Source: Candidatus Omnitrophota bacterium
Lineage (GTDB): Bacteria; Omnitrophota; Gorgyraeia; JAFGIU01
Length of the DNA: 35,438 bases
Assembly: GCA_016929445.1 (NCBI GenBank)
Contig: JAFGIU010000091.1
Span: 1-35,438 of the forward strand
Direction of reading: 5' to 3'
Made by a program: the position numbers and the translations under genes. Positions within the stretch are counted from its first letter, which is position 1. Every line of letters starts with the position of its first letter. Below, in pieces: positions 23,136 to 31,290 of this stretch. Below the pieces are notes generated by a model. That model made no database searches, was not told where the DNA came from, and worked only from the letters and a program-made list of their open reading frames with translations.

Positions 23136-24243
23136 GGGTCAAACCTTTTTCTTTGAGCTCGGCTTCGGCCCGGTCCACCAAATCCACGGCTCGCACATCC
23201 TCCGCCCACTCCACAAGCTCCTTCAGACCTTCCTCCAAATTCCGGGTCGGCTTGAAACCCAGAGCCCGGAGCTTCGAGGCATCCGAAACACAATGCCGGA
23301 TATCCCCGGCGCGGAATCGAGCGGCAATCTCCGGCTTGACTTCCCGGCCGTAAAGCTTGGCCAAGGTCTCGGCTATCTGCAACACTGTGGTGGGCGCCCC
23401 TGTTCCCACATTAAAGGCCTGGTAATTGGCCCGCTCCTCGCGCATGACCAGCAAGTTGGCCTGCACAATATCACGAACATGCACAAAGTCGCGGCTCTGA
23501 TGTCCGTCCTCATTGACGATGGGAGGATTGTCGTTCTTGATTCGGGATGAAAAAATCGCGCAGACTCCGGTGTAAGGGTTGGACAGAGACTGACGCGGCC
23601 CGTACACATTAAAGTACCGCAGCGCCACAGTCGGAATATTGTAAGCACGGCCCACAATCAGACAAAGCTCTTCCTGATCCTTCTTGGAAACTGCGTAGAC
23701 CGAGGTCGGCTGGAGCGGTTTCTCCTCCGGAGTGGGCACCGGCTTAACCCGAGTCTTCCCGTCCTGTGCCAGCATCTCCCAAATACCCTGCTTCATCTGT
23801 TCCTCATCGCGCAGCATAGGATAATAGGGTTTTCCATCCGCAGTTTCATAGGCGCCTTCACCGTAAATACTCATGGAGCTGGCCACCATTAATTTCTTGA
23901 GTGGGATCTTCTCGTTGACGATCAGATCCAAGAGCGTGGCGGTAGCTCTTGTATTGACGTCCACATAGTCCTCGATCCGGTACATGGACTGCCCCACGCC
24001 CACCAAAGCCGCCTGATGGTAAACATATTCAATTCCTTTGAGAGCCAAACGCAAGTCATCCCGCTTACGCACGTCCCCTTGGACGAACTCCGCTTCGGGA
24101 TTGAGATAACCCGGTTTACCCTCTGTATGGACCTGAGGATCCAGGTTGTCCAGAATCCGCACCTCATGCCCCTCTTCGACCAGGGCATCCACCAAATGGG
24201 ACCCGATGAAGCCCGCTCCTCCTGTAACTAAGACTCGACTCAC
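23128..24243 (-). CDS. NAD-dependent epimerase, dTDP-L-rhamnose 4-epimerase (WbiB)-like
   Basis: Extended SDR sugar-nucleotide epimerase (371 residues). TGGAGFIGSHL opens the Rossmann fold; SSMSIYGEGAYE and the long insert before PLQPTSVYAVSKKDQEELC match the dTDP-L-rhamnose 4-epimerase branch, with Y-x3-K in YAVSK. In that branch the insert usually carries several cysteines; here (ADGKPYYPMLRDEEQMKQG and on to VPTPEE) there are none, so the assignment is by general layout only. The GTG at 24241-24243 is chosen because AGGAG lies six bases upstream; a longer GTG start at 24276 would place that ribosome site inside the gene. It overlaps the next GT2 by eight bases. Confidence 0.8.
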   Translation of the reverse strand: MSRVLVTGGAGFIGSHLVDALVEEGHEVRILDNLDPQVHTEGKPGYLNPEAEFVQGDVRKRDDLRLALKGIEYVYHQAALVGVGQSMYRIEDYVDVNTRATATLLDLIVNEKIPLKKLMVASSMSIYGEGAYETADGKPYYPMLRDEEQMKQGIWEMLAQDGKTRVKPVPTPEEKPLQPTSVYAVSKKDQEELCLIVGRAYNIPTVALRYFNVYGPRQSLSNPYTGVCAIFSSRIKNDNPPIVNEDGHQSRDFVHVRDIVQANLLVMREERANYQAFNVGTGAPTTVLQIAETLAKLYGREVKPEIAARFRAGDIRHCVSDASKLRALGFKPTRNLEEGLKELVEWAEDVRAVDLVDRAEAELKEKGLTRG

Positions 24244-24282
24244 GGTAGACTCCTTTTTCCTGGCTCGCCATGACACAGCGCA

Positions 24283-25173
24283 CTACGTATAAATCACCCG
24301 AGGCATCCAGCTCTTGAGCTGTTCGTAGCGGCCTCCCAAGACATGGGCACTCGTATTGAGAAGTGAAAGCACACGCCGCGCGTAAGTATGCTCTTGCAGC
24401 ACACGCTCTTGTCCGCGCATGGCAATGGCTTGGCGATCCTGTTCGTGACTCAGGTAATAATCCAGCTTTTCGTACAAATCGGCATCGCTCTTATAGACCA
24501 CTAGGTGATGCCCTTCCTCAAATAATTCTTCCATGGCGCTTCCGGCCGGGGCATTAGTCACCATCAGGGCTCCTGCGCACATGCCCTCAAAAACTCTCAT
24601 ATTGATATCGTTGCGGATCCCGTAGTTGAAGACCACCCGGGCCCGGCCGTAAATATTCCGCATTTCCGTGTGCTCGGCCATACCAAAAAAACTGTCCGGG
24701 TAGCGCAGCTTGAGCGACTCCAAGAGTTCGCGGCGATGGCTCTTCTTTCCGTCCGTGCCCACAAAAGCAATATCCAAGTCCCGGTCAAGTTCCCGGTCCG
24801 GAGCATGAACGCGCGGATCACAACCCAAAGGCAGCCATCGAGCCTCAATACCTTTAGCCCGAAGCCTCAACGCACCCTCGCGCTGGGCACACAAAACCAA
24901 GTCATAGTGTCCGGCCTGGCAGGCAATTTTCTTGAAAGAACGCTTCAAATGCGTGTCGATCGCATAAAACACTGCGGGTCTCGCAAAAGAGGGTAAATCA
25001 AATTTGTAGTCTCCGTGATCGATGCGGATATAGAGATCGAAATCCGACGGCATCTGCAGCGCATCCCTTGTCCAAAAATGGCGCACCGCGTGTCCGCTCT
25101 CGACCAAGGGCGATTCAAAATACTCACCCGTGGTGCCGCCTCTTTCCTTATTGAATACGAGAGCGATTTTCAT
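24283..25173 (-). CDS. CgeB-type glycosyltransferase (GT-B)
   Basis: GT-B fold protein (296 residues) of the CgeB/Glyco_trans_1_2 type. The N-terminus MKIALVFNKERGGTTGEYF begins the first Rossmann domain; LDIAFVGTDGKKSHRRELL marks the second. The C-terminal signature runs YGIRNDINMRVFEGMCAGA, then VTNAPAGSAMEELFEEG and HTYARRV. The ATG at 25171-25173 overlaps the GT9 stop as ATGA; an extension further upstream lies inside the GT9 gene. It ends 39 bases before the epimerase gene. Role in glycan assembly is inferred from context; the substrate is unknown. Confidence 0.82.
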   Translation of the reverse strand: MKIALVFNKERGGTTGEYFESPLVESGHAVRHFWTRDALQMPSDFDLYIRIDHGDYKFDLPSFARPAVFYAIDTHLKRSFKKIACQAGHYDLVLCAQREGALRLRAKGIEARWLPLGCDPRVHAPDRELDRDLDIAFVGTDGKKSHRRELLESLKLRYPDSFFGMAEHTEMRNIYGRARVVFNYGIRNDINMRVFEGMCAGALMVTNAPAGSAMEELFEEGHHLVVYKSDADLYEKLDYYLSHEQDRQAIAMRGQERVLQEHTYARRVLSLLNTSAHVLGGRYEQLKSWMPRVIYT

Positions 25174-26231
25174 GAGTGCAAAAGCTCCTTGGGGGAAATC
25201 AAGGACCGCACCTCCTCCGCGATTTCCTCCGCACTCACGGCTTCCAGGCATTGGTAACCCAGATCGCATTGCTCAGGCACACAAACGGCACAGCCCACAT
25301 CATGTTGAAAAACCACATGCCCGCGCCCCCAAGGACCCCAGCGTCGCGGAGACAATCCGGGCCGCGTACGCCCGAAGATCACCACGGTTCGCGTTCCCAC
25401 CGCCGCAGCCACATGCACCGGGCCGCTGTCATTGGAAACCAGACACACCGCAAGCTCGCACAAAGCAGCGAGCTGGCGAATCCCGAATCTCCCCGTTAGA
25501 TTAAATACCTCATCCGGACATTGGGCATGCAATTCGGCAATAGCATCGAATTCGTCCCCGCCTCCCACCAAAACCACACGCAAACCCTCTGTTTCACAGA
25601 GCTGCCGCACCACAGCCGCATAACGCTCCGCCGGCCACCGTTTGGAAAACGAGCTGGTCCCCGGGTGAACCAGCACGATCTTTTCTTCAGGGTTCCAACC
25701 AAAAGCCTCCAGAGTCTCCCGCACCGAACGCCGGTCCGAGTGAGCCGGATTCAGGCGCACGGAAAGATCCTCAGTCTGCGCCCCGGCGCGCCGCACGAGC
25801 TCCATATTGTATTCCACCTCGTGGCGGTCGCCGAGATACTTCCGATCCGGAATCCGCTGTGTCAGCAATGCGCCCCATTTGCGATCATAACCCACCCGGT
25901 AGCGGGCGCCTGAAAGCCAGGCCAGAATATTCGAGCGCTTGGACGGGTTGAGGATAACCACCATGTCAAAGCGCTTGAGGCGAAGCTGCCATGCCATGGC
26001 TAAGGTCGCGCCCCAACTCCTTTCGGAGCCATTCTTGTCGTACTCTATGACTTCATCCACATCCGGATTGGTATCCACCACCTCGCGCAAGTGCGGCTGC
26101 ACCAACATAGCCAGATAGGCGTTGGCATAGGACTGCCTCAAAGCCCTAACCGCGGGGATATTCAGCAACAGGTCCCCGAGCCGGTCCGTGCGGATCACCA
26201 AAATTCGCTGGACACCGTGAAAGGGCTTCAT
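25170..26231 (-). CDS. Glycosyltransferase family 9 (ADP-heptose:LPS heptosyltransferase-like)
   Basis: Predicted cytoplasmic heptosyl- or related transferase for the LPS core (353 residues). The N-terminus RILVIRTDRLGDLLLNIPAVRALR is the GT9 start with the LGD motif (18-20). The donor domain has VLVHPGTSSFSKRWP and VSNDSGPVHVAAAVGT. The C-terminal cysteine-rich segment CAVCVPEQCDLGYQCL is common in this family, ending in an AEEI helix. The ATG at 26229-26231 overlaps the neighbouring GT9 stop (ATGA), making a coupled GT9 pair. The GmhB-like phosphatase in the operon is consistent with heptose transfer. Confidence 0.9.
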   Translation of the reverse strand: MKPFHGVQRILVIRTDRLGDLLLNIPAVRALRQSYANAYLAMLVQPHLREVVDTNPDVDEVIEYDKNGSERSWGATLAMAWQLRLKRFDMVVILNPSKRSNILAWLSGARYRVGYDRKWGALLTQRIPDRKYLGDRHEVEYNMELVRRAGAQTEDLSVRLNPAHSDRRSVRETLEAFGWNPEEKIVLVHPGTSSFSKRWPAERYAAVVRQLCETEGLRVVLVGGGDEFDAIAELHAQCPDEVFNLTGRFGIRQLAALCELAVCLVSNDSGPVHVAAAVGTRTVVIFGRTRPGLSPRRWGPWGRGHVVFQHDVGCAVCVPEQCDLGYQCLEAVSAEEIAEEVRSLISPKELLHS

Positions 26232-27325
26232 GAGAGCAGATCTTCGGCAGCGTTCACAACCTCATCCTCCGACAACTCACGAAGACAACGGAGCTCGTAA
26301 GGACAGGGGGGCATTTTGAACTGGTGGTAGCAAGGCTGACATTCCAGGTCCATGCGCACTACACGATGCCTATCCTCCAATTTCGGATAAGGCCCGTAAA
26401 CCCGGTCATCCACCGGACCAAACAAGGACACGGTCTTCACCCCTTGGCTGACTGCAATATGCAGCGGTCCTCCATCATTGCAGACAACCAGTTCACAGTG
26501 GGAAAGAATGGCCGCGAATTCACGAAGCGCTGTATGACCAGAGAGGTTTAACACCGGTACCTTGAGCGCCCGCTCCACTGCCTCCGTAACAGGCTGGTCT
26601 CGCGAATCCCCCAGAAGAAGAAGCTGGCGGCCGCCTTTCTCACAGAGCCGGTCCCCCACTGCGGCAAATCGCTCAGGAGACCACCTTCGAATATGTGCGT
26701 TTTCGCCCCAGCTTGCGCCCCCGCCCGGGATCAATACCACAAGCTTCTGCTTCAGGTCCAAGCCCCCCTGCCTGAGCCGTTCTGCGGCCTGAGCACTTTC
26801 CTCGTCCGTGAGCTGGAACTCCAAGGGGCCGGGAGTGCATTCAATTCCCACCTCCCGCAAAAGTTTAAATAGGTATTCTACCACATGGTTATCGTGGTAT
26901 CCGCTGATCGGTAAACGCGTTGTGAGGAAACGTCCCCTTCCCTTAAAGTCAAAGCCCACCCGTTTCCGGATACCCATGAGCAAGGCACCCAAGCTGTATC
27001 GATCCCCTAAGGATAGATCCACCAAGTAGTTGAAACGGCATCTGCGCAACTCCTGCAATTGCCGGCCAAAGGCCTTGATAAAGGCCCATTTGGAGCGCCG
27101 GTACAGGGACCGGTATTCATCTTTTTCAATCACAAAAACCCGGTCCAAGTGCGGATTATGGCGCAAAACGGATTCGGCCCGGCCATTGCACACATAGGCG
27201 ATATACGCCTCGGGAAAGACCTCGCGCAAGGCCCTCACAGCCGGAGTGCTGAAGAGTACATCCCCGATCCCAAAGGGATTGGCCAGAAGGATACGGGGAG
27301 CTCCGCGCGTAAGAATCTTATCCAG
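26228..27325 (-). CDS. Glycosyltransferase family 9 (heptosyltransferase-like), non-canonical start
   Basis: Paralogue of the next gene. Starting at the first GTG (27238) would give VRALREVFPEAY and lose the family's first strand and LGD-like loop. The frame stays open upstream and encodes RILLANPFGIGDVLFSTPAV, which aligns well with the other GT9. In that extension no ATG, GTG or TTG exists; CTG (27323-27325) or ATC (27326-27328) lies 9 or 6 bases after GGAGG, so an unusual start codon is inferred and 27325 is approximate (365 residues). Downstream hallmarks are VVLIPGGGASWGENAHIRRW, VCNDGGPLHIAVSQG and a CQPCYHQFKMPPCPYELRC cysteine segment. The start overlaps the ligase stop. Confidence 0.82.
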   Translation of the reverse strand: MDKILTRGAPRILLANPFGIGDVLFSTPAVRALREVFPEAYIAYVCNGRAESVLRHNPHLDRVFVIEKDEYRSLYRRSKWAFIKAFGRQLQELRRCRFNYLVDLSLGDRYSLGALLMGIRKRVGFDFKGRGRFLTTRLPISGYHDNHVVEYLFKLLREVGIECTPGPLEFQLTDEESAQAAERLRQGGLDLKQKLVVLIPGGGASWGENAHIRRWSPERFAAVGDRLCEKGGRQLLLLGDSRDQPVTEAVERALKVPVLNLSGHTALREFAAILSHCELVVCNDGGPLHIAVSQGVKTVSLFGPVDDRVYGPYPKLEDRHRVVRMDLECQPCYHQFKMPPCPYELRCLRELSEDEVVNAAEDLLS

Positions 27326-28535
27326 GATTCCGCTCCTCCTTTTCTGTGTCCAGTGTGGCCGCCAGCAGGTATCCCAGCAATATCCAGAAAAGCATGGCCA
27401 GACTCAAAGAGTAAAGATTGGTGTCGGTTGCGCTGTGCAAACAGAAAGCCAGGACCCCGCTCAGAATTCCCGCCTCAGCCGGTGCGGGTGCACGCCCTTG
27501 ACGCAAGCACAAGCGAAGCGACTGCACCAGCACCCAAGCCAACAACACCGAAAACAGGATAAGTCCGGCTAATCCGATCTCCGCAGCAGTCTGCAAATAG
27601 CAATTGTGGGCATAGCTGATATAGTGATCGCCCGGCGGCAGAAAATCCTGGACACGGGCCATAAAGACTCCCAGCCCCTGTCCGGTCCAAGGGCTGTCCC
27701 GGATCATGGCCACGCTCGCGCTCCACAAAGCACGGCGCAGATCATTTTCCGGCGCTGAGGCCATAAATGCCGAAAACAGACGCTCCTGAACCGTCAACGG
27801 CATTAAGAAAAGCAGGGCCGCTAAGAATCCCAGAGCGCTGATCAGGACCTTCCGGCCCCGCAAAGCCAAAAGGAGAAGAAGTCCCGCAAACCATCCCACC
27901 CAGGCCCCGCGCGTCCAAGTCGCCAGCAAAACAAGGTGGCCTATCAATGCAGGGAGAATGGCCCAGTAGCGGCGCGCCCCCTTGCCAAACAGGACAACCG
28001 CCAGCCAAACCAGGGCCAGGACACAGGCATAAGCTGCCAAGTCATTCGGCATCTTGAGGGTTCCGGTCAACCGGCCGGCCTCCAAAGCATAGTGCCGGAG
28101 CAAGTCATGGCCCGTGAAGAACTGCCAAATACAATCCAGCCACAAAACCAGACTGCTCAGCAAAAGAACTCTGAACCAAGTCCGGCGCCGCCCCTTGTCT
28201 GCAAGGAACACGGCCATCACCAAAAAGATCCCGATATCCTCCAGATACTTGCTCACCAAAACCCGGAAACTGTGGGCAGGATCCGCGCTCAACACGGCAG
28301 AAAGAAGCATCCACATCACATAGGCCCCGACAATAACCAGGACAACCCGGAACCGGGAATCCTTTAGCGCGGCGGGCCTTTCCTGCTTGGCAAAAAGCCC
28401 CGCCGCAGCCAGAACGAAAGCCAAGGACGCAAAGATCTCAATCGCCGCTTTAGAGAAGGGAAGAAAGAGTATGAGCAGGCAAAGACATAACCCTAATGCC
28501 CGTTGAATAGAAAAAAAAGGGATAGACCATTTCAT
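27318..28535 (-). CDS. O-antigen ligase / Wzy-type polymerase (PF04932-like)
   Basis: Polytopic inner-membrane protein (405 residues, about ten to twelve helices) of the O-antigen ligase superfamily, which joins or polymerises lipid-linked glycans at the periplasmic face. The family motif TWTRGAWVGWFAGLL carries R209, and the periplasmic loop contains YAHNCYLQTAAEIGL with H310, both matching conserved functional residues. The ATG at 28533-28535 lies four bases after the WecA-fusion gene without a clear ribosome site. WaaL and Wzy cannot be separated by sequence alone; there is only one such gene in view. Confidence 0.85.
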   Translation of the reverse strand: MKWSIPFFSIQRALGLCLCLLILFLPFSKAAIEIFASLAFVLAAAGLFAKQERPAALKDSRFRVVLVIVGAYVMWMLLSAVLSADPAHSFRVLVSKYLEDIGIFLVMAVFLADKGRRRTWFRVLLLSSLVLWLDCIWQFFTGHDLLRHYALEAGRLTGTLKMPNDLAAYACVLALVWLAVVLFGKGARRYWAILPALIGHLVLLATWTRGAWVGWFAGLLLLLALRGRKVLISALGFLAALLFLMPLTVQERLFSAFMASAPENDLRRALWSASVAMIRDSPWTGQGLGVFMARVQDFLPPGDHYISYAHNCYLQTAAEIGLAGLILFSVLLAWVLVQSLRLCLRQGRAPAPAEAGILSGVLAFCLHSATDTNLYSLSLAMLFWILLGYLLAATLDTEKEERNPG

Positions 28536-28539
28536 AGAA

Positions 28540-30327
28540 TTATAGGAGTCCGCTCATCTCCTGGTAGGGGACCCCGGCCTCTTCGCACAAAGTGATGATC
28601 TCCCGCAAATGGCCGGCGTCCAGCGAGGGAATTGCCACAAAGACCTCATCCACTCCATGCTGCTGCACGTAATGCCGGAGCGTGTGGCGGCTCCCCAAAA
28701 TCGGCACACCATGGATGCGGCGTCCGACTTTGCTCAAATCGTCATCAATAAATCCAACCGGCCGGTAACGTAGATTCCGGTTTTTTCGGAGTTCCCGCAA
28801 AAGAATCTCGCCCGCATCCCCGGCCCCGAAGATAATGGCGCGCTTCTCCCCCGATTGAAGGGCGTCGACCACGTTTTCGCCGAATAATCTTAACGCAGTG
28901 CGTGAGATGGACAGGAGCACAAAGAGTAAGAGACTGTAAATAACCAAAACCGACACCGAAAATCCCTGCGAGGCTCTCCAAGGGAAAACCCCCACGGCAA
29001 TGAGGAGAGTTCCCAAGCCCACGCCTTTAAAGATGTCCACCATTTCCGTCAGCCCGGCATAACGCCAAAATCCCCGGTACAAGCCCATCATAAAAAGACA
29101 AGTCAGCTGGATCGGAAGGATCACAGGAAAAGTCTGCATCAGGAAACTGACCTGGGCCTCCCCCATACCCGACTCGAAACGCAAAAGATGCGCCGTATAA
29201 TAGGCGACACCGATGAGTGTCAGGTCCAACAGAAGCTCTGCAATGCGCCGCTTGTGCATCACAAAGGTGTTGAGGAGTACTCCTCCACCTCCGCGGCGCT
29301 GCCCGGTTTCCGCCACTCGAGCCTTGTGATAAATCGGGAGTTGACTCAAGAAAATCCCAAAAAGCACCAGGCCCGCAAGCACCGCCACAGTCAGCAACGC
29401 GCTGGCATGCACTCCGAATCGAACCACCAAGAAGGCGACTCCGCCCAAAATCGCGGATAGCTGGTAGAAAAGCAGTACTGCCTTTTTCTCGGAGATCCCC
29501 AGGAATACAACCCGGTGGGAGGTGTGGTCCTTTCCGCCTTGGTTAATGGGCACACCATGGGCTTTGCGCATAATCGTGACAAAGGCCGTATCGAAAATGG
29601 GCACCCCCAGAACCAACACAGGCACTATGAGAACCACAAGCAGGTTCGATGCGTGCGCCCAAGTCCCGTGGATCGAAACCGCAGCCAGAGTCAATCCTAA
29701 AAACATAGAACCCGCATCCCCCATGAAAATCCGGGCAGGCGAAAAATTGTAAGGAAGAAAGCCCAGGCAAGCGCCGACCAAGGCCGCGGCAATCAGGGCC
29801 ACACCCAAATTTCCCAGAACCGACGAGCAAAGCACCAGGGAAATCGCTGAAATCGCGGCCACCCCGCAGGCTAAGCCGTCCATATTGTCCAGAAGGTTAA
29901 AGGCATTGGTAATCGCAACAACCCAGAAGATTGTCAGCGGGATGGCGACCATGGGATGAGGAAAGATTTCCACCACTATCCCGAAGGCAATCAAGATGCA
30001 AGCGGCGATGATCTGCCCCAGGATCTTGGTATGCGGACGAAAGTGATAGATATCGTCCAAAAGCCCCCAAATAAAAATCGTGCTGGCGGCCAAAAGATAT
30101 CCGAGCACACTGCGGGACCAAGGGGCCCAAACCAGAACCGAAAGAATTGTGGCCGCAAAAATGGCGACCCCGCCAAAGAGAGCCACATAGCGGGTGGACC
30201 AGCGCTCGTTTTTAGGACGGGCAACCAGTCGCTTTTGGAGGGCATAAAGGCGGACCCACGGGGTCAGCAGAATGGAAACCCCAAACGAGAGCCCGCCCGC
30301 CAGCAGGTATCGGATGATCTCTTCCAT
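28540..30327 (-). CDS. Fusion: WecA/TagO-like phosphosugar transferase plus truncated CapD/FlaA1-like half
   Basis: 595-residue membrane protein. Residues 1-340 are a polyprenyl-phosphate HexNAc-1-phosphate transferase: LLDDIYHF (89-96), NAFNLLDNMDGLACG (141-155), IFMGDAGSMFLG (200-211) and DHTSHR (267-272), with about ten helices. Residues 355-480 add four helices like the N-terminal part of CapD/PglF/FlaA1 (GLYRGFWRYAGLTEM near 415-429). Residues 497-590 form the first Rossmann domain (IIFGAGDAGEILLREL, VGFIDDD). The catalytic SDR dehydratase domain that normally follows is absent and the gene stops cleanly. The N-terminal half probably primes the glycan on undecaprenyl phosphate; the second half may sense or bind a nucleotide or sugar nucleotide. 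Its ATG shares one base with the upstream TAA. Confidence 0.88.
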   Translation of the reverse strand: MEEIIRYLLAGGLSFGVSILLTPWVRLYALQKRLVARPKNERWSTRYVALFGGVAIFAATILSVLVWAPWSRSVLGYLLAASTIFIWGLLDDIYHFRPHTKILGQIIAACILIAFGIVVEIFPHPMVAIPLTIFWVVAITNAFNLLDNMDGLACGVAAISAISLVLCSSVLGNLGVALIAAALVGACLGFLPYNFSPARIFMGDAGSMFLGLTLAAVSIHGTWAHASNLLVVLIVPVLVLGVPIFDTAFVTIMRKAHGVPINQGGKDHTSHRVVFLGISEKKAVLLFYQLSAILGGVAFLVVRFGVHASALLTVAVLAGLVLFGIFLSQLPIYHKARVAETGQRRGGGGVLLNTFVMHKRRIAELLLDLTLIGVAYYTAHLLRFESGMGEAQVSFLMQTFPVILPIQLTCLFMMGLYRGFWRYAGLTEMVDIFKGVGLGTLLIAVGVFPWRASQGFSVSVLVIYSLLLFVLLSISRTALRLFGENVVDALQSGEKRAIIFGAGDAGEILLRELRKNRNLRYRPVGFIDDDLSKVGRRIHGVPILGSRHTLRHYVQQHGVDEVFVAIPSLDAGHLREIITLCEEAGVPYQEMSGLL

Positions 30328-31286
30328 TAAGATCGCATGTAGTCAATCACATCCTGGATGATCTCATCCAGACTCATTGTCGGTTGAAAACCAATTAAAT
30401 TCCTGATCTTGGTCGTATCCGGAACGCGCCGCGGCATATCCTCATACCCTTCCTCATAGGCCTGCTCGTAGGGGATGAGCACCACCTTGGAACTGCTCCC
30501 TGCCAGCCTGACCACCCTATCAGCCAGCTCCAGCATGGAAACCTCTTCCTGGCTCCCCAGATTAAAGGCCTGCCCGGGGGCATCGGGCACTTGGATCATC
30601 TTATAAAGCGCGGCCACCACATCCTTCACATGCAGGAAACAGCGGGACTGGGTGCCGTCTCCGTGCACCTCGATATCCTGCCCCTTAATCGCCTGGCTCA
30701 CAAAACGCGGCACGACCATGCCGTAAGAACCGCTCTGGCGGGGGCCCACCGTGTTGAACAACCGCACAATCACCGTGTGCAGCCCTTTTTCTTTCCAGTA
30801 GCAATAGGCGAGAATCTCATCAATAGCTTTGGAGGAGGAATAGCTCCAGCGGGTCTTCAGGGCAGAACCCAAAACCCGGTCCTGGTCCTCCCTGAGAGGA
30901 ACATCCGTATTCTTCCCGTAGACTTCGGAACTGGAAGTAATGAGGATCTTCTTTTGGTAGCGGTGGGCCATCTCCAGGACAATTTCGGAACCCCGGATAT
31001 TGGTGGTCAAGGACTCCAGCGGCTTCTTGATAATGAGCTCCACGCCCACCGCAGCCGCAAGATGGAACACCACATCGCATTCATCGACCAGCTTGTCCAT
31101 CAGATTTTCATTGAGAACACTGCCCACCACCAGCCGGTAGTCCGGGTTCTCTTTGAGAACCTTTAGGTTCTCCTGTCTTCCGGTCGTAAAATTATCGAGT
31201 GCCGTCACTGAATGACCTTCGCGCAACAAAAGTTCGCTCAGGTGAGATCCGATAAATCCACCACCGCCTGTAATGAGTGCTCTCAC
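30327..31286 (-). CDS. NAD-dependent nucleotide-sugar epimerase/decarboxylase-like SDR
   Basis: Extended SDR (319 residues). VRALITGGGGFIGSHLSEL opens the fold; LDNFTTGRQENL and FHLAAAVGVELIIKKPL are typical of the UDP-glucuronate decarboxylase/4-epimerase group. The catalytic set is S119-S120-E121 (SSSEVYG) with Y149-x3-K153 (YSSSK), and LFNTVGPRQSG and RCFLHVKDVV follow. The GTG at 31284-31286 lies four bases after the GT4 stop with a GGGGAG-type ribosome site; a longer ATG-less extension into the GT4 gene is not credible. Product could be UDP-galactose, UDP-xylose or a related sugar. Confidence 0.82.
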   Translation of the reverse strand: MRALITGGGGFIGSHLSELLLREGHSVTALDNFTTGRQENLKVLKENPDYRLVVGSVLNENLMDKLVDECDVVFHLAAAVGVELIIKKPLESLTTNIRGSEIVLEMAHRYQKKILITSSSEVYGKNTDVPLREDQDRVLGSALKTRWSYSSSKAIDEILAYCYWKEKGLHTVIVRLFNTVGPRQSGSYGMVVPRFVSQAIKGQDIEVHGDGTQSRCFLHVKDVVAALYKMIQVPDAPGQAFNLGSQEEVSMLELADRVVRLAGSSSKVVLIPYEQAYEEGYEDMPRRVPDTTKIRNLIGFQPTMSLDEIIQDVIDYMRS

Positions 31287-31290
31287 TGGC

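Noticed and set aside
26228-27238. Taking the GTG at 27238 as the true start of the second GT9
   Set aside because: It would delete the first strand and the conserved GD-containing loop that is encoded in frame just upstream and matches the neighbouring paralogue.
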